From positions 1-64,000 of the forward strand of contig JAKSMW010000008.1 in NCBI GenBank assembly GCA_024400395.1: DNA of 64,000 bases. The letters are read 5' to 3'. Source of the DNA: Bacteroidales bacterium. GTDB lineage: Bacteria; Bacteroidota; Bacteroidia; Bacteroidales; F082. The notes beneath the pieces were generated by a model that had not been told where the DNA came from, searched no databases, and saw only the letters and a program-made list of their open reading frames with translations. How positions within the stretch are numbered: the stretch's first letter is position 1; every line of letters begins with the position of its first letter. A program made the translations under genes and the position numbers. Below are positions 33,129 through 42,430 of this stretch, in pieces.

Positions 33129-33800
33129 ATGAACACCAACAACGAATTCTACAAGTACGCCACCAAGCACATGGGCATCAACGGATTAGGTCTTGAAAAA
33201 TACGCCAACAACGTCACGAGCTACATCTCCCCCACCATCATTGAGGAGCGTCAGCTCAACGTCGCCCAGATGGACGTCTTCTCACGTCTCATGATGGACC
33301 GCATCATTTTCCTCGGCGACCAGATTGACGACTACGTGGCGAACATCATCCAGGCCCAGCTGCTGTTCCTGGAGTCGTCAGACCCGAAACGCGACATTCA
33401 GATTTACCTCAACTCACCCGGCGGCTCGGTCTATGCGGGACTCGGCATCTACGACACGATGCAGTTCGTTCAGCCTGATGTCGCGACCATCTGCACCGGC
33501 ATGGCAGCGTCGATGGCGGCCGTCCTCCTCTGCGCAGGCGCAGCGGGAAAACGTTCTGCCCTCAAACATTCACGCATCATGATTCACCAGCCGATGGGCG
33601 GGATGCAGGGACAGGCATCTGACATCGAAATCACAGCGAGAGAGATTCAGAAACTCAAGAAAGAACTCTACGACATCATCGCCACACATTCAGGACAGCC
33701 TTTCGACAAGGTGTGGGCCGACTCCGACCGCGACTACTGGATGACTTCGGCGGAAGCCAAGGAATACGGAATGATTGACGAAGTGCTATCGAAAAAATAG
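33129..33800 (+). CDS. clpP: ATP-dependent Clp protease proteolytic subunit
   Basis: A 223-residue serine protease. DRIIFLGDQIDDYVAN, then QIYLNSPGGSVYAGLGIYDT, the catalytic Ser in CTGMAASMAAVLL and the catalytic His in HSRIMIHQPMGG; the Asp lies further on in the ITAREIQ / DRDYWMTSAEAKEYG region. It forms the 14-mer degradation chamber fed by ClpX, encoded 30 bases downstream. A GTTAAAA/GAGAG spacer repeat separates the two genes. Confidence 0.98.
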   Translation: MNTNNEFYKYATKHMGINGLGLEKYANNVTSYISPTIIEERQLNVAQMDVFSRLMMDRIIFLGDQIDDYVANIIQAQLLFLESSDPKRDIQIYLNSPGGSVYAGLGIYDTMQFVQPDVATICTGMAASMAAVLLCAGAAGKRSALKHSRIMIHQPMGGMQGQASDIEITAREIQKLKKELYDIIATHSGQPFDKVWADSDRDYWMTSAEAKEYGMIDEVLSKK

Positions 33801-33830
33801 TTAAGAGAGTAGAGAGTTAAAAGTTAAAAG

Positions 33831-35048
33831 ATGACAAAGAGACCGGAAAACTGCTGCTCGTTCTGCGGAAGACCAGAGAGCAAGGTGAATTTTTTGATAA
33901 CAGGATTGAACGGATTCATCTGCGGTGAATGTCTTGAGCGCGCACATCTGTTACTCAAGGAAGAGGAAAACTACCGCAAGAAATCTGTGACGCCCGACTT
34001 TAAACTTATGAAGCCATTGGAAATCAAGAACTTCCTTGATCAATACGTCATCGGGCAAGACAATGCGAAACGTGTTTTGGCAGTGGCGGTTTACAATCAT
34101 TACAAACGCCTTAACCAAGTTGACGACAAAAACGACGTGGAGATTGAGAAGTCGAATGTCGTCCTCGTTGGCGAGACCGGAACCGGCAAGACACTTTTGG
34201 CCAAGACGATAGCCCGTATGCTCAACGTGCCGTTCGCCATCGCCGACGCCACAGTGCTGACCGAAGCCGGTTATGTGGGTGAAGACGTGGAAAACATCCT
34301 CGTCAAACTGCTGCAGGCCGCCGACTACGACGTCGCCGCCGCTGAAAAAGGCATCGTCTTCATCGACGAAATCGACAAGATCGCGAGAAAAGGCGACAAC
34401 CCAAGCATCACTCGCGACGTGTCGGGAGAAGGCGTCCAGCAAGCCATGCTCAAACTCCTCGAAGGCACCGTGGTGAACGTCCCGCCACAAGGAGGACGAA
34501 AACATCCCGAACAGAAGATGATTCAGGTAAACACCAAAAACATACTGTTCATCGCCGGCGGCGCATTCGACGGAATCGACAAGATTATCGCCAACAGAGT
34601 GGGAACCAACGCGATAGGCTACGGCTCCGACCTCAAAGAACAAATCGACCGCGACAACCTACTGCAATATATCGCTCCGTCAGACCTGAAGAAATTCGGT
34701 CTCATACCGGAAATCATCGGACGTTTCCCGATACTCACATATCTGAATCCTTTGGACAGACCGACCCTGAAACGTATCCTCACCGAACCGAAAAACGCCA
34801 TCACAAAACAATTCACGAAACTGTTTGCGATGGACGACATCAATCTGATTATCAACGAGGAAATCCTTGATTTCATCGTTGACAAAAGCATAGAGTTCAA
34901 ACTCGGCGCACGCGGACTGCGTTCAATCCTTGAAGCCATTCTCAATGATGCGATGTTCGACATGCCATCATCGGGTGAAAAGGAACTTAAAATTGACTTG
35001 GCATACGCAAAGGAGAAATTGAGCAAATCGAAAATTTCGGAGATTTAA
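33831..35048 (+). CDS. clpX: ATP-dependent Clp protease ATP-binding subunit
   Basis: A 405-residue AAA+ unfoldase. The N-terminal zinc-binding domain [10 protein letters not shown]...ICGECLE has four Cys; Walker [16 protein letters not shown]; Walker [15 protein letters not shown]; sensor and C-terminal domain [20 protein letters not shown] and [20 protein letters not shown]. Normal length. It converges on the sugar transferase gene with an 8-base gap. Confidence 0.98.
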   Translation: MTKRPENCCSFCGRPESKVNFLITGLNGFICGECLERAHLLLKEEENYRKKSVTPDFKLMKPLEIKNFLDQYVIGQDNAKRVLAVAVYNHYKRLNQVDDKNDVEIEKSNVVLVGETGTGKTLLAKTIARMLNVPFAIADATVLTEAGYVGEDVENILVKLLQAADYDVAAAEKGIVFIDEIDKIARKGDNPSITRDVSGEGVQQAMLKLLEGTVVNVPPQGGRKHPEQKMIQVNTKNILFIAGGAFDGIDKIIANRVGTNAIGYGSDLKEQIDRDNLLQYIAPSDLKKFGLIPEIIGRFPILTYLNPLDRPTLKRILTEPKNAITKQFTKLFAMDDINLIINEEILDFIVDKSIEFKLGARGLRSILEAILNDAMFDMPSSGEKELKIDLAYAKEKLSKSKISEI

Positions 35049-35056
35049 AAGGCTGA

Positions 35057-36484
35057 CTATTTCCCGCGACCTTGCACGACAATCAACACAGTGTAAATCA
35101 ATATCTTGATGTCAACTGCGAGGTTCATGTTTTCAACATAAAGGATGTCGTATTTCAGACGTTCCACCATTTCATCGACTGTCGAAGCGTAACCATATTT
35201 CACTTCGCCCCAGCTTGTGATTCCTGGTTTTATCTTCAGAAGCATCCTGTAATGCGGTGCTTTCTGGACGATTTGGTCGATATAGAACTGGCGTTCCGGC
35301 CTGTAACCGACGATTGACATTTTCCCACCGAGAACAGTGAAAAACTGCGGTATCTCATCAAGTCGGACTTTCCGCATAAACCTGCCCCATTTTGTGACTC
35401 GCGGGTCATCGTCTGTTGAGAGCTGCGGTCCCATATCCTCTGCGTTGACGTACATACTTCTGAATTTCAACATGTTAAACGGACGGCCATGTTTGCCGAT
35501 TCGTTCCTGACGATAGAAGACGGGACCCGGCGACGAACGTTTCACCATTATCGCGGTGAACAGATACACCGGCGACAGGATAATTATCACCAAAATTGAA
35601 GCGATGATGTCAAAAGCGCGTTTCGCCACCGACTGCCACACCGGCATCGGCTCCGGTGAAATCTCTATCAACGGGGCGTGCCAGATTCCCTCCTGCTTGA
35701 CGGTTCCGAAAACCAAATCCTGCATTATCGGTATGATTTTCACAGTGGCATTCGTGAGTTCCAAGGCGACAAGAATCTTATCGATAGTCTCAGTCTCCGA
35801 ACGCTCAATGGCGATTATAACCTCCTCAATATCATAGTCTTTGATAATCTGCGCCACGTCTTTGTAATAACCGAGACGCGGAACGTATTTCTCAAGTTTA
35901 TAAATGCTCTTGTCATAGACATTCACGAAGCCAACGATGACACTTCCTGATGGAAGTTCTTGATTTTCAATCTCTTTATAAATATCACACGCATTGCCAT
36001 TGCTGCCGATAATCAACGTGTTGTAACCGATTTTCTTATTGTGAATCTGCCTTGCCGTAACAGTGGTTATTGTCAATCTTCCGCAATAGCTTATGAAAAA
36101 CTGCAGGAAATAAAGCACCATGAACGACGAGTAATACGTCTTGTAAGTGACAATTGTGTCGTTAAGGATTGTGGCGAAGAAAAGTATCACGGTGCCAACA
36201 AGCGTCACCAGCAAGGTCTCGCCGAGTTCGCTGACACGTGATTTGAAATAGACTTTTCGATATGAACCGGCAAGCAGATAAAGAAACACCCATCCTATCG
36301 GGATGAAAATGATGCCGATCCAAAAATTAAGGTCGTCATAAACCACATCAAACCTGTCCAAGAAATCAGGCAATTCAGTGCTTTTGCGATAGCAGAAAAA
36401 CAGGAACCACGTCAAGACCGACGCGATCCAGTCCCACATCACATATTTGAATGTCTGTTTTTTCTTATTTATCTTTTTAATCAC
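35057..36484 (-). CDS. Exopolysaccharide polyprenyl-phosphate glycosylphosphotransferase
   Basis: A 475-residue protein. There are four N-terminal membrane segments, a CoA-binding-like Rossmann region (NTLIIGSNGNACDIYKEIEN), a fifth membrane helix, and the C-terminal bacterial sugar transferase domain with SSPGPVFYRQERIGKHGRPF, MLKFRSMYVNAEDMGPQ and KVRLDEIPQFFTVLGGKMSI. Relatives (WbaP/WcaJ type) transfer sugar-1-phosphate to undecaprenyl phosphate to start capsule or O-antigen units. The sugar cannot be told from sequence. It begins 8 bases inside the end of the upstream lipoprotein gene, so they are co-transcribed. Confidence 0.92.
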   Translation of the reverse strand: MIKKINKKKQTFKYVMWDWIASVLTWFLFFCYRKSTELPDFLDRFDVVYDDLNFWIGIIFIPIGWVFLYLLAGSYRKVYFKSRVSELGETLLVTLVGTVILFFATILNDTIVTYKTYYSSFMVLYFLQFFISYCGRLTITTVTARQIHNKKIGYNTLIIGSNGNACDIYKEIENQELPSGSVIVGFVNVYDKSIYKLEKYVPRLGYYKDVAQIIKDYDIEEVIIAIERSETETIDKILVALELTNATVKIIPIMQDLVFGTVKQEGIWHAPLIEISPEPMPVWQSVAKRAFDIIASILVIIILSPVYLFTAIMVKRSSPGPVFYRQERIGKHGRPFNMLKFRSMYVNAEDMGPQLSTDDDPRVTKWGRFMRKVRLDEIPQFFTVLGGKMSIVGYRPERQFYIDQIVQKAPHYRMLLKIKPGITSWGEVKYGYASTVDEMVERLKYDILYVENMNLAVDIKILIYTVLIVVQGRGK

Positions 36485-37439
36485 GATAAATCAGCTTTAT
36501 GTTGTCGAAATAAAAGTCCGCCGTCTCGCCATCCAGGATGGAACCGGCCAAGAACAGCTTGAAATATGACGCGCTTTGGTTGTTTGTGACGGTCGGGCCG
36601 ATGTTGACATACGTCTTTTTCCATTCGCTCGTAGGCCTGAGATAAATAAGCTCGAACGTCTCAATTCCGTTCTTTGTTTTCGCAAAAAGTCCGATTTCAA
36701 ACTCCACATCGCATTTATAATCAATCTCAAGCAAGATGTAATCACCTTGATTCGGCAGCCCATATATCGGGTCGGTTGCGATGCAGAAATATTTGGTTGA
36801 ATCGCCGAGCCAGACATGACCGGAATAGACCGAATGTGCCAAATCGCCGGTCCATGCGTTCGGGTCGGTGAGTCGGCTCGCCTTGACGATTGTCGTATCA
36901 CTGTTGTTCGTCTTGATAAACTTCAGCTGCGGGCTTTCAAAATCCTCCATCAGCTTGAAATGCATAAACCCTTCATCAATGTTATAATATTCCGTTGACG
37001 GGACAATAGTGTCAATTTTCCCGGGAACAAATTCGTAATCATTGATTTTGAATGGTTTATAGAATGGATATTGGATTCTCGTGGAAGCTATCCCGTTAAG
37101 TTTCACACCCGGATATAAAATCACATCGTGTTTCCCTTTGCTTAAAATCGGAAATGTGACTGATTCATCAATTATCGTATCAATTTGGTGAGTTACTGGA
37201 TTTTCCTTTACAGAAACTTTCGGACGGATCTCATAACAGCCGTGGACGTTGCCGTCAACATAAATCCATGCATCGGTGATAGCTTCTGTCGCCGCGCCTT
37301 CACGGGTGTAATCGGTCGCAAAATCCCATGACTTAATGCACATGTATGCGGGAATCTCCTGATTTCCCTTGAATTTCGTACAAGACATGAACGATACGAC
37401 AACTATTCCGATTAGGAACAAACCATGTAATTTCTTCAT
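36477..37439 (-). CDS. Lipoprotein of a Bacteroidota family of unknown function
   Basis: A 320-residue protein. Start at 37439 (MKKLHGLFLIGIVVVSFMSC) gives a lipobox at residues 17-20; an upstream in-frame ATG would bury it. The mature part has TKFKGNQEIPAYMCIKSWDF and an ITDAWIYVDGNVHGCYEI segment, followed by LSKGKHDVILYPGVKLNGIA, a pattern I recall from uncharacterised Bacteroidota lipoproteins. The C-terminal half (LLEIDYKCDVEFEIGLFAKT, DFYFDNIKLIYRD) resembles a carbohydrate-binding beta-sandwich. Coupling to the sugar transferase suggests an envelope role, unproven. Confidence 0.75.
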   Translation of the reverse strand: MKKLHGLFLIGIVVVSFMSCTKFKGNQEIPAYMCIKSWDFATDYTREGAATEAITDAWIYVDGNVHGCYEIRPKVSVKENPVTHQIDTIIDESVTFPILSKGKHDVILYPGVKLNGIASTRIQYPFYKPFKINDYEFVPGKIDTIVPSTEYYNIDEGFMHFKLMEDFESPQLKFIKTNNSDTTIVKASRLTDPNAWTGDLAHSVYSGHVWLGDSTKYFCIATDPIYGLPNQGDYILLEIDYKCDVEFEIGLFAKTKNGIETFELIYLRPTSEWKKTYVNIGPTVTNNQSASYFKLFLAGSILDGETADFYFDNIKLIYRD

Positions 37440-37497
37440 TTTCAAAAAGATTATAACACTTTTGACATTGCTAACGTGCAATAGTGAAATTTATTGC

Positions 37498-38493
37498 TTA
37501 ACTTAAATGTTTTTGAAGCAATTCCTGATGCCTGTTGATTTCATCGAGGATCATATAGGCAGTCTTCAGGACTTCTACTCCGTCTTCTATTGTGACAGGC
37601 GGCACGGTGTCGTTCACGATGGCGTCGTGGAAACGTTCAAGTTCGGTCTTGATTGCGTTTATCTGATTGATTTCCAATTCTTCAATGGAAATTTTCTTGC
37701 TTATTCCGTTTGGAAGGTCAATCGTCATGTCGAATGGTCCCGGGATCCCGTTCACGTCTTCAATCTTGACGACATCGGCTTTCTTCTCCAGGAAATCCAT
37801 TGTGATATAAGCGTCTTTCTGGAAGATGCGAAACTTTCTCATGTTTTTCAACGAAATACGGCTTGTCGTGAGATTCGCCACGGCTCCGTTTTCAAATTCG
37901 ATTCTCGCCGTCGTGATGTCAGGCGTGGGACTTACGATCGAGACGCCGCTTGCACCAATTGACTTTATCTTCGACTTGACAATCGTGAGAAGGATATCGA
38001 TGTCATGGACAGTGAGGTCGAGGACAACCGGGACATCGCATCCACGCGGGTTGAACATCGCAAGTCGATGAGCCTCAATGAATAACGGGTCGTTGATATA
38101 TGGCTCCGCGGCGATGAAAGCCGGATTGAAACGCTCGACATGGCCGACTTGAACCTTGACGTTCGCATCTTTAGCGAATTTGACGAGTTTGTTGGCTTCA
38201 TCAACTGTCGCAACAATTGGTTTCTCTATGAAGACATTCTTGCCCTTCGCGATGGCTTTTGAAGCGCAGGCGAAGTGTGCGATTGTCGGTGTCACAATGT
38301 CCACAACGTCAACATTATCAATAAGTTCATCGATAGAATCATAATTTTTCACACCCATATCGGCAGCCACTTTAGTTGCCGTGTTAGAATCTTGGTCGTA
38401 GAATCCGACGAGTTGGTATTTTTCAATTTGCTTGAGGCAGTTGATGTGGATTTTTCCAAGATGACCTGCGCCCAAAACCCCTATTTTTAACAT
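37498..38493 (-). CDS. Gfo/Idh/MocA family oxidoreductase
   Basis: A 331-residue protein. N-terminal Rossmann fold LKIGVLGAGHLGKIHINCLK; ENKP-type motif NVFIEKPIVATVDEANKLVK with the conserved Lys; C-terminal domain VGHVERFNPAFIAAEPYIND. It probably oxidises or epimerises a nucleotide sugar or free sugar with NAD(P). The specific substrate is not predictable. Start MLKIGVLG was chosen over an upstream Met that precedes the Rossmann fold by 20 basic residues and overlaps the promoter. Confidence 0.9.
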   Translation of the reverse strand: MLKIGVLGAGHLGKIHINCLKQIEKYQLVGFYDQDSNTATKVAADMGVKNYDSIDELIDNVDVVDIVTPTIAHFACASKAIAKGKNVFIEKPIVATVDEANKLVKFAKDANVKVQVGHVERFNPAFIAAEPYINDPLFIEAHRLAMFNPRGCDVPVVLDLTVHDIDILLTIVKSKIKSIGASGVSIVSPTPDITTARIEFENGAVANLTTSRISLKNMRKFRIFQKDAYITMDFLEKKADVVKIEDVNGIPGPFDMTIDLPNGISKKISIEELEINQINAIKTELERFHDAIVNDTVPPVTIEDGVEVLKTAYMILDEINRHQELLQKHLS

Positions 38494-38507
38494 GTTCAAA
38501 ATTTTTG

Positions 38508-38535
38508 CAAATTTAGGAATTTTTTGTATTTTCGC
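38508..38535. promoter_or_regulatory. Divergent promoters of the oxidoreductase and pcm
   Basis: On the minus strand TAAATTTG (38508-38515) precedes the oxidoreductase start by 14 bases. On the plus strand TATTTTCG near 38527-38534 is a weaker -7 candidate for pcm. Confidence 0.45.
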
Positions 38536-38551
38536 AACATAAAATTTAAAC

Positions 38552-39211
38552 ATGCAGGAAGATAATTATCGTCACAGGGGGATGCGCCAGAATTTGGTGC
38601 AAGTGCTTAAGGATAAAGGCATTAGCGATGTCAATGTATTAAATGCCATCGGTGAGGTGCCGCGTCATGTTTTCCTTGAATCGTCGTTTGTCGAGTTCGC
38701 GTATCAGGACAGGCCGTTCCCGATTGGTTCGGGGCAGACCATCTCACAGCCTTTCACTGTGGCGATGCAGAGCCAGCTTCTGATGGTGACGAAAGGCATG
38801 AAGGTGCTGGAGATTGGCACCGGTTCCGGTTATCAGGCGTGCGTTTTAGCGCAGATGGGCGCGAAAGTGTTCACCATCGAACGGCAACGCAACCTTTATA
38901 ACAAGACAAAACCGCTGTTGGCGGAGCTGCATTATCACATAAAAACATTTCTCGGCGACGGCAACAAAGGGCTTCCGACGTTCGCGCCTTTCGACCGCGT
39001 GATAATCACGGCGGCGGCGCCGGAAATCCCTCAAAACCTCGTTGACCAACTGAAAACCGGCGGCATCATGGTCATCCCGCTCAACGACGAGACCGACGCC
39101 ATGAAACAGCGTATGCTACGCCTCACCAAATTAGAAGACGGGACCCTGAAAAGAGAAGAGTTCGGAGAATGCAAGTTCGTCCCGATGCTCAAAGAAGTCG
39201 GAAACGATTAG
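38552..39211 (+). CDS. pcm: Protein-L-isoaspartate O-methyltransferase
   Basis: A 219-residue SAM enzyme that starts repair of isoaspartyl residues in damaged proteins. PRHVFLESSFVEFAYQDRPF, then the substrate motif PIGSGQTISQPFTVAMQSQL, SAM motif I VLEIGTGSGYQACVLAQMG and motif II FDRVIITAAAPEIPQNLVDQ. Length and motifs are standard. Confidence 0.96.
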   Translation: MQEDNYRHRGMRQNLVQVLKDKGISDVNVLNAIGEVPRHVFLESSFVEFAYQDRPFPIGSGQTISQPFTVAMQSQLLMVTKGMKVLEIGTGSGYQACVLAQMGAKVFTIERQRNLYNKTKPLLAELHYHIKTFLGDGNKGLPTFAPFDRVIITAAAPEIPQNLVDQLKTGGIMVIPLNDETDAMKQRMLRLTKLEDGTLKREEFGECKFVPMLKEVGND

Positions 39212-39230
39212 TTGATAAAAATTAGAATTG

Positions 39231-39899
39231 TTATTGCTTGTTAATCTGATACTTCAAGTATTTGATTGTCAGCCCCTGCTTCAGCCAGATGCCTTCGTAG
39301 TAAGTACGAATGGACTTCACCTCCAAATCATCGTCGTTGGCGTATAAGTCGTTGGAATTGTAAGCCAAAGGGAAACCGTTTTCCTTGATGAGGTCGCAAG
39401 TGAACTCATAGAGAATATCGCTGTCGGTCTTGAGATTCACGTAGCCGTCGTGTTTCAGAAACGTGCGGTATCTCTCTACATACGGCATCGCGGTGAGACG
39501 TTTGCGGGCCTTAAGTATCTGAGGGTCAGGGAAAGTGATCCATATCTCGGAGATTTCGTCCTTGTCGAAGAAATTCTCAATCAGTTCGATGCGGGTGCGT
39601 ACGAAGGCGACGTTTTTCAGTCCTTCCTCGATTCCTTGTTTTATTCCGACCCACATCCTGGCGCCTTTGATGTCAACGCCGATGTAGTTGTTTTCAGGAT
39701 GAACCTTGGCAAGGCCGACGGTGTATTCACCTTTCCCGCAGCCGAGTTCAAGGATTATCGGGTTGTCGTTCCCGAAGAACTCATGCCATTTCCCTTTCAT
39801 GGGGAATTTCTCGTCACGGATTCGTTCAAAAGAGTATTCAAAAAGATTCGAAAATGTCTTGCATTCGGCGAAGCGTTCGAGTTTGTTTTTCTTTCCCAC
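39231..39899 (-). CDS. trmB: tRNA (guanine46-N7)-methyltransferase
   Basis: A 222-residue protein. PIILELGCGKGEYTVGLAKV is the SAM site, NNYIGVDIKGARMWVGI motif II, and the family signature IWITFPDPQILKARKRLTAM is intact. The C-terminal NLKTDSDILYEFTCDLIKEN carries the T-D/E region. It makes m7G46 in the variable loop. It lies 4 bases after the HU/SPOR gene. Confidence 0.95.
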   Translation of the reverse strand: MGKKNKLERFAECKTFSNLFEYSFERIRDEKFPMKGKWHEFFGNDNPIILELGCGKGEYTVGLAKVHPENNYIGVDIKGARMWVGIKQGIEEGLKNVAFVRTRIELIENFFDKDEISEIWITFPDPQILKARKRLTAMPYVERYRTFLKHDGYVNLKTDSDILYEFTCDLIKENGFPLAYNSNDLYANDDDLEVKSIRTYYEGIWLKQGLTIKYLKYQINKQ

Positions 39900-39903
39900 G
39901 TTC

Positions 39904-40968
39904 TTATTTTTTTATCAGGAGCCAAGCTGACTCGTTTACTGTATTCCTTATTACTTCAAGACGTTCTATCGCGGCTTCTTTTCCGGCAACAGCTTCATAT
40001 TCAACACGATATTTGCCGTTCTTCTCCGGCAAAACCTGTGCGTTCTCAAAACCCGACCTCCTGAATTTTTCAGCGCATCTCTCGGCGTCTTCCACATTAT
40101 TCAACGAAGCCCCGATTATGCTGTAATATTTTTCATTTCCGACGGTTTTCGGTTTTTCGACTTCAAACTTCCTCAATGTGATTTCGGGATTGAATTCAAA
40201 GACGGGAATTTTGACATCAACGGAGTTGAGTCCGTCAACGATAAAAGTCTCGCGGGCATTGAATTTCTCACTTAAATGTTTGACTACAAACTCATTAGGT
40301 GAGGAATAGAACAGTGGGTTCCACGACGCCAACTTGGAGCCATTCTTGTCGGCGCCCCATCCGAGAAGCACCAACGCCGTCGCCACGAGCGTCGAATAAG
40401 CAGCCGCACGATACCATTTGTAGTTTGAACGCGTAATCTTGTGAGGTGCCGTTTCTTCGACTTCACCGACAACCGTCATCGGGGTGTTTTTCGCTTTCTG
40501 CTTCTCTTCGATATCTGTCTGCAACTGCCGATATGTCTCGCTTCTGTAAATAGGCTGGACGGTGAAGATCTCTAACCCGAACGCGTCGCCGTTGAAATTG
40601 ACGTTTGCATCCGCCACAAATGTAACATCTTGACTGTTAATATAATAGAGTGTTCCTATTCCTTCAAGATTCAGTTCCTTGTCAACTTCAAGTTTTGCGA
40701 GGCACTGCATCGCGAAATCATGCAGCTGCGAAGCGGCTTTCTGATACGTAACATGCTGTTTCTCACTGAGATAATTTGCAAAGACATCGTCATCGGAAAC
40801 GAGCTGCGCGTTAAACACAAATTCCTTTGACGGAGGCGTGAGGCGATGCACGGCATAGTCGAGACGCGCCGGACGGTCCTTGGAGATGAAAGCACCGAAT
40901 TCAGGTATAATCACGCATTCGTGATCATGCATAAGTTCGGCTAAACATTTAATTATCAAAGTGTTCAT
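39904..40968 (-). CDS. HU-CCDC81 and SPOR domain membrane protein
   Basis: A 354-residue protein typical of Bacteroidota. Two HU-like CCDC81 domains occupy residues 1-150 (CVIIPEFGAFISKDRPARLD; LNLEGIGTLYYINSQDVTFV). A membrane helix follows at about 200-220 (AAAYSTLVATALVLLGWG). A C-terminal SPOR domain (YSIIGASLNNVEDAERCAEK) should bind denuded septal glycan. This suggests a link between a cytoplasmic partner (DNA or protein) and the division septum. Start 40968 (MNTLIIKCLAEL) follows the family. Confidence 0.9.
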   Translation of the reverse strand: MNTLIIKCLAELMHDHECVIIPEFGAFISKDRPARLDYAVHRLTPPSKEFVFNAQLVSDDDVFANYLSEKQHVTYQKAASQLHDFAMQCLAKLEVDKELNLEGIGTLYYINSQDVTFVADANVNFNGDAFGLEIFTVQPIYRSETYRQLQTDIEEKQKAKNTPMTVVGEVEETAPHKITRSNYKWYRAAAYSTLVATALVLLGWGADKNGSKLASWNPLFYSSPNEFVVKHLSEKFNARETFIVDGLNSVDVKIPVFEFNPEITLRKFEVEKPKTVGNEKYYSIIGASLNNVEDAERCAEKFRRSGFENAQVLPEKNGKYRVEYEAVAGKEAAIERLEVIRNTVNESAWLLIKK

Positions 40969-41007
40969 CGTTACGTAAAGTTTAGATGCATTATTTTTTA
41001 ATCGCCG

Positions 41008-41015
41008 CAAAATTA
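41008..41015 (-). promoter_or_regulatory. -7 box of the HU/SPOR gene promoter
   Basis: On the minus strand this reads TAATTTTG, 40 bases upstream of the start at 40968. Confidence 0.5.
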
Positions 41016-41057
41016 CACATTTCTGAAATATCAGGCGACATCAAAAAAATTAATTTA

Positions 41058-41807
41058 TCAACAATTTTTAAAAACCGACTCTATTTTCCTGATGTCGTCA
41101 GGGACGTCAACCGAATAGCTCTCAAATTCGGTGACACCCATCCTCACGGAGTATCCGTTTTCGAGCCAGCGCAGCTGTTCCAACGACTCCGACAATTCCA
41201 ACCCTGACTGCGGAAGTGCGGAGATCTCTTTGAGAACCAACGACTTATATGCATAGATCCCGACATGTCTGTAATATGTCCTCAAATCCATCCATTTGCT
41301 TGTGTCGTTTTCGTTTCTTTGGAAAGGGATGGTATATCTGCTGAAATACAACGCCTTGCCGTTTTTGTCGATGACCACTTTCACAGCGTTGTGGCTCAAC
41401 AGTTCGTCAAGGTCGTGAATCGGTTTGCAAAGTGATGCGATTTGCGTGTCCTCATCTGAAATCAACTCGGCTATCTGATTGATTTGCAGCGGATTGATAT
41501 AAGGTTCATCGCCTTGGATATTAATCACGGCGTCGAAGCCGGAGCCGATTTTCTCGATGACTTCGCGGCATCTGTCCGTCCCGCTTTTATGGCTCGATGA
41601 TGTCATGACGGCCTTGCCGCCGAATGCGGTCACGGCGTCGAAGATTCGTTGGTCATCGGTGGCGACGGCGACATCCGACAGCCGGTCGGCCTTTTTCGAC
41701 TGCTCGTAAACCCGCTGAATCATCATCTTGCCATTGATGAGAGCGAGAGGTTTGCCTTCAAAACGAGTGGAGCCGTAACGTGCTGGTATGATTCCTAAAA
41801 TATTCAT
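41058..41807 (-). CDS. kdsB: CMP-Kdo synthetase
   Basis: A 249-residue cytidylyltransferase that activates Kdo for lipopolysaccharide. GIIPARYGSTRFEGKPLALI is the nucleotide-binding start; AVATDDQRIFDAV, SHKSGTDRCREV and VINIQGDEPYINPLQI are family motifs. It lies 2 bases after the deoxynucleoside kinase gene, in the same operon. Confidence 0.97.
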   Translation of the reverse strand: MNILGIIPARYGSTRFEGKPLALINGKMMIQRVYEQSKKADRLSDVAVATDDQRIFDAVTAFGGKAVMTSSSHKSGTDRCREVIEKIGSGFDAVINIQGDEPYINPLQINQIAELISDEDTQIASLCKPIHDLDELLSHNAVKVVIDKNGKALYFSRYTIPFQRNENDTSKWMDLRTYYRHVGIYAYKSLVLKEISALPQSGLELSESLEQLRWLENGYSVRMGVTEFESYSVDVPDDIRKIESVFKNC

Positions 41808-41809
41808 AA

Positions 41810-42421
41810 TCAGAATAATCCGTTCAACGAAGCGTTGATATTATCAATAATCACACTTAAATCCTCCGGATTCTCGAGTTCGATATTGTCACTCTCGATG
41901 ATGAGAAGCTTGCCTTTGTTGTAAGTCGAGATCCAGCTTTCGTAACGTTTGTTCAACGCCTTGAGGTAGTCGAGTCGGATTGACTGTTCGTAGTCGCGGT
42001 TACGTTTCTGAATCTGTCTGACGAGTGTCGGGACGCTCGCCCTCAAATATATAAGGAGGTCTGGGGCCTGGATGAACGACGTCATCAGTTCGAAAAGCGA
42101 CTGGTAATTCTCGTAGTCGCGGGTCTCCATGAGTCCCATGTCGTAGAGGTTCGCCGCGAAGATGTACGCATCCTCATAAATCGTCCTGTCCTGAATGATG
42201 TTCTGTCCGCTCTGTCTGATGTCGAGGACCTGCCGCAGTCTGCTGTTGAGGAAATAGACCTGAAGGTTGAACGACCAGCGTTGCATGTCGTCATAGAAGC
42301 TTTCGAGATACGGGTTGTTGTCAACCTCCTCGAAATGTGGTTTCCATCCAAAATGTTTCGCCAGCAGGCGTGTCAGTGTGGTCTTTCCTGAACCGATATT
42401 TCCAGCTATAGCTATATGCAT
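41810..42421 (-). CDS. Deoxynucleoside kinase
   Basis: A 203-residue P-loop kinase of the dAdo/dGuo-kinase type. Walker A HIAIAGNIGSGKTTLTRLLA; WKPHFEEVDNNPYLESFYDD carries the catalytic Glu; QDRTIYEDAYIFAANLYDMG holds the DR(S/T) motif; PDLLIYLRAS and the lid region KRNRDYEQSI follow. It salvages deoxynucleosides to dNMP. Base preference cannot be told from sequence. Confidence 0.92.
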   Translation of the reverse strand: MHIAIAGNIGSGKTTLTRLLAKHFGWKPHFEEVDNNPYLESFYDDMQRWSFNLQVYFLNSRLRQVLDIRQSGQNIIQDRTIYEDAYIFAANLYDMGLMETRDYENYQSLFELMTSFIQAPDLLIYLRASVPTLVRQIQKRNRDYEQSIRLDYLKALNKRYESWISTYNKGKLLIIESDNIELENPEDLSVIIDNINASLNGLF

Positions 42422-42430
42422 GATATTTAA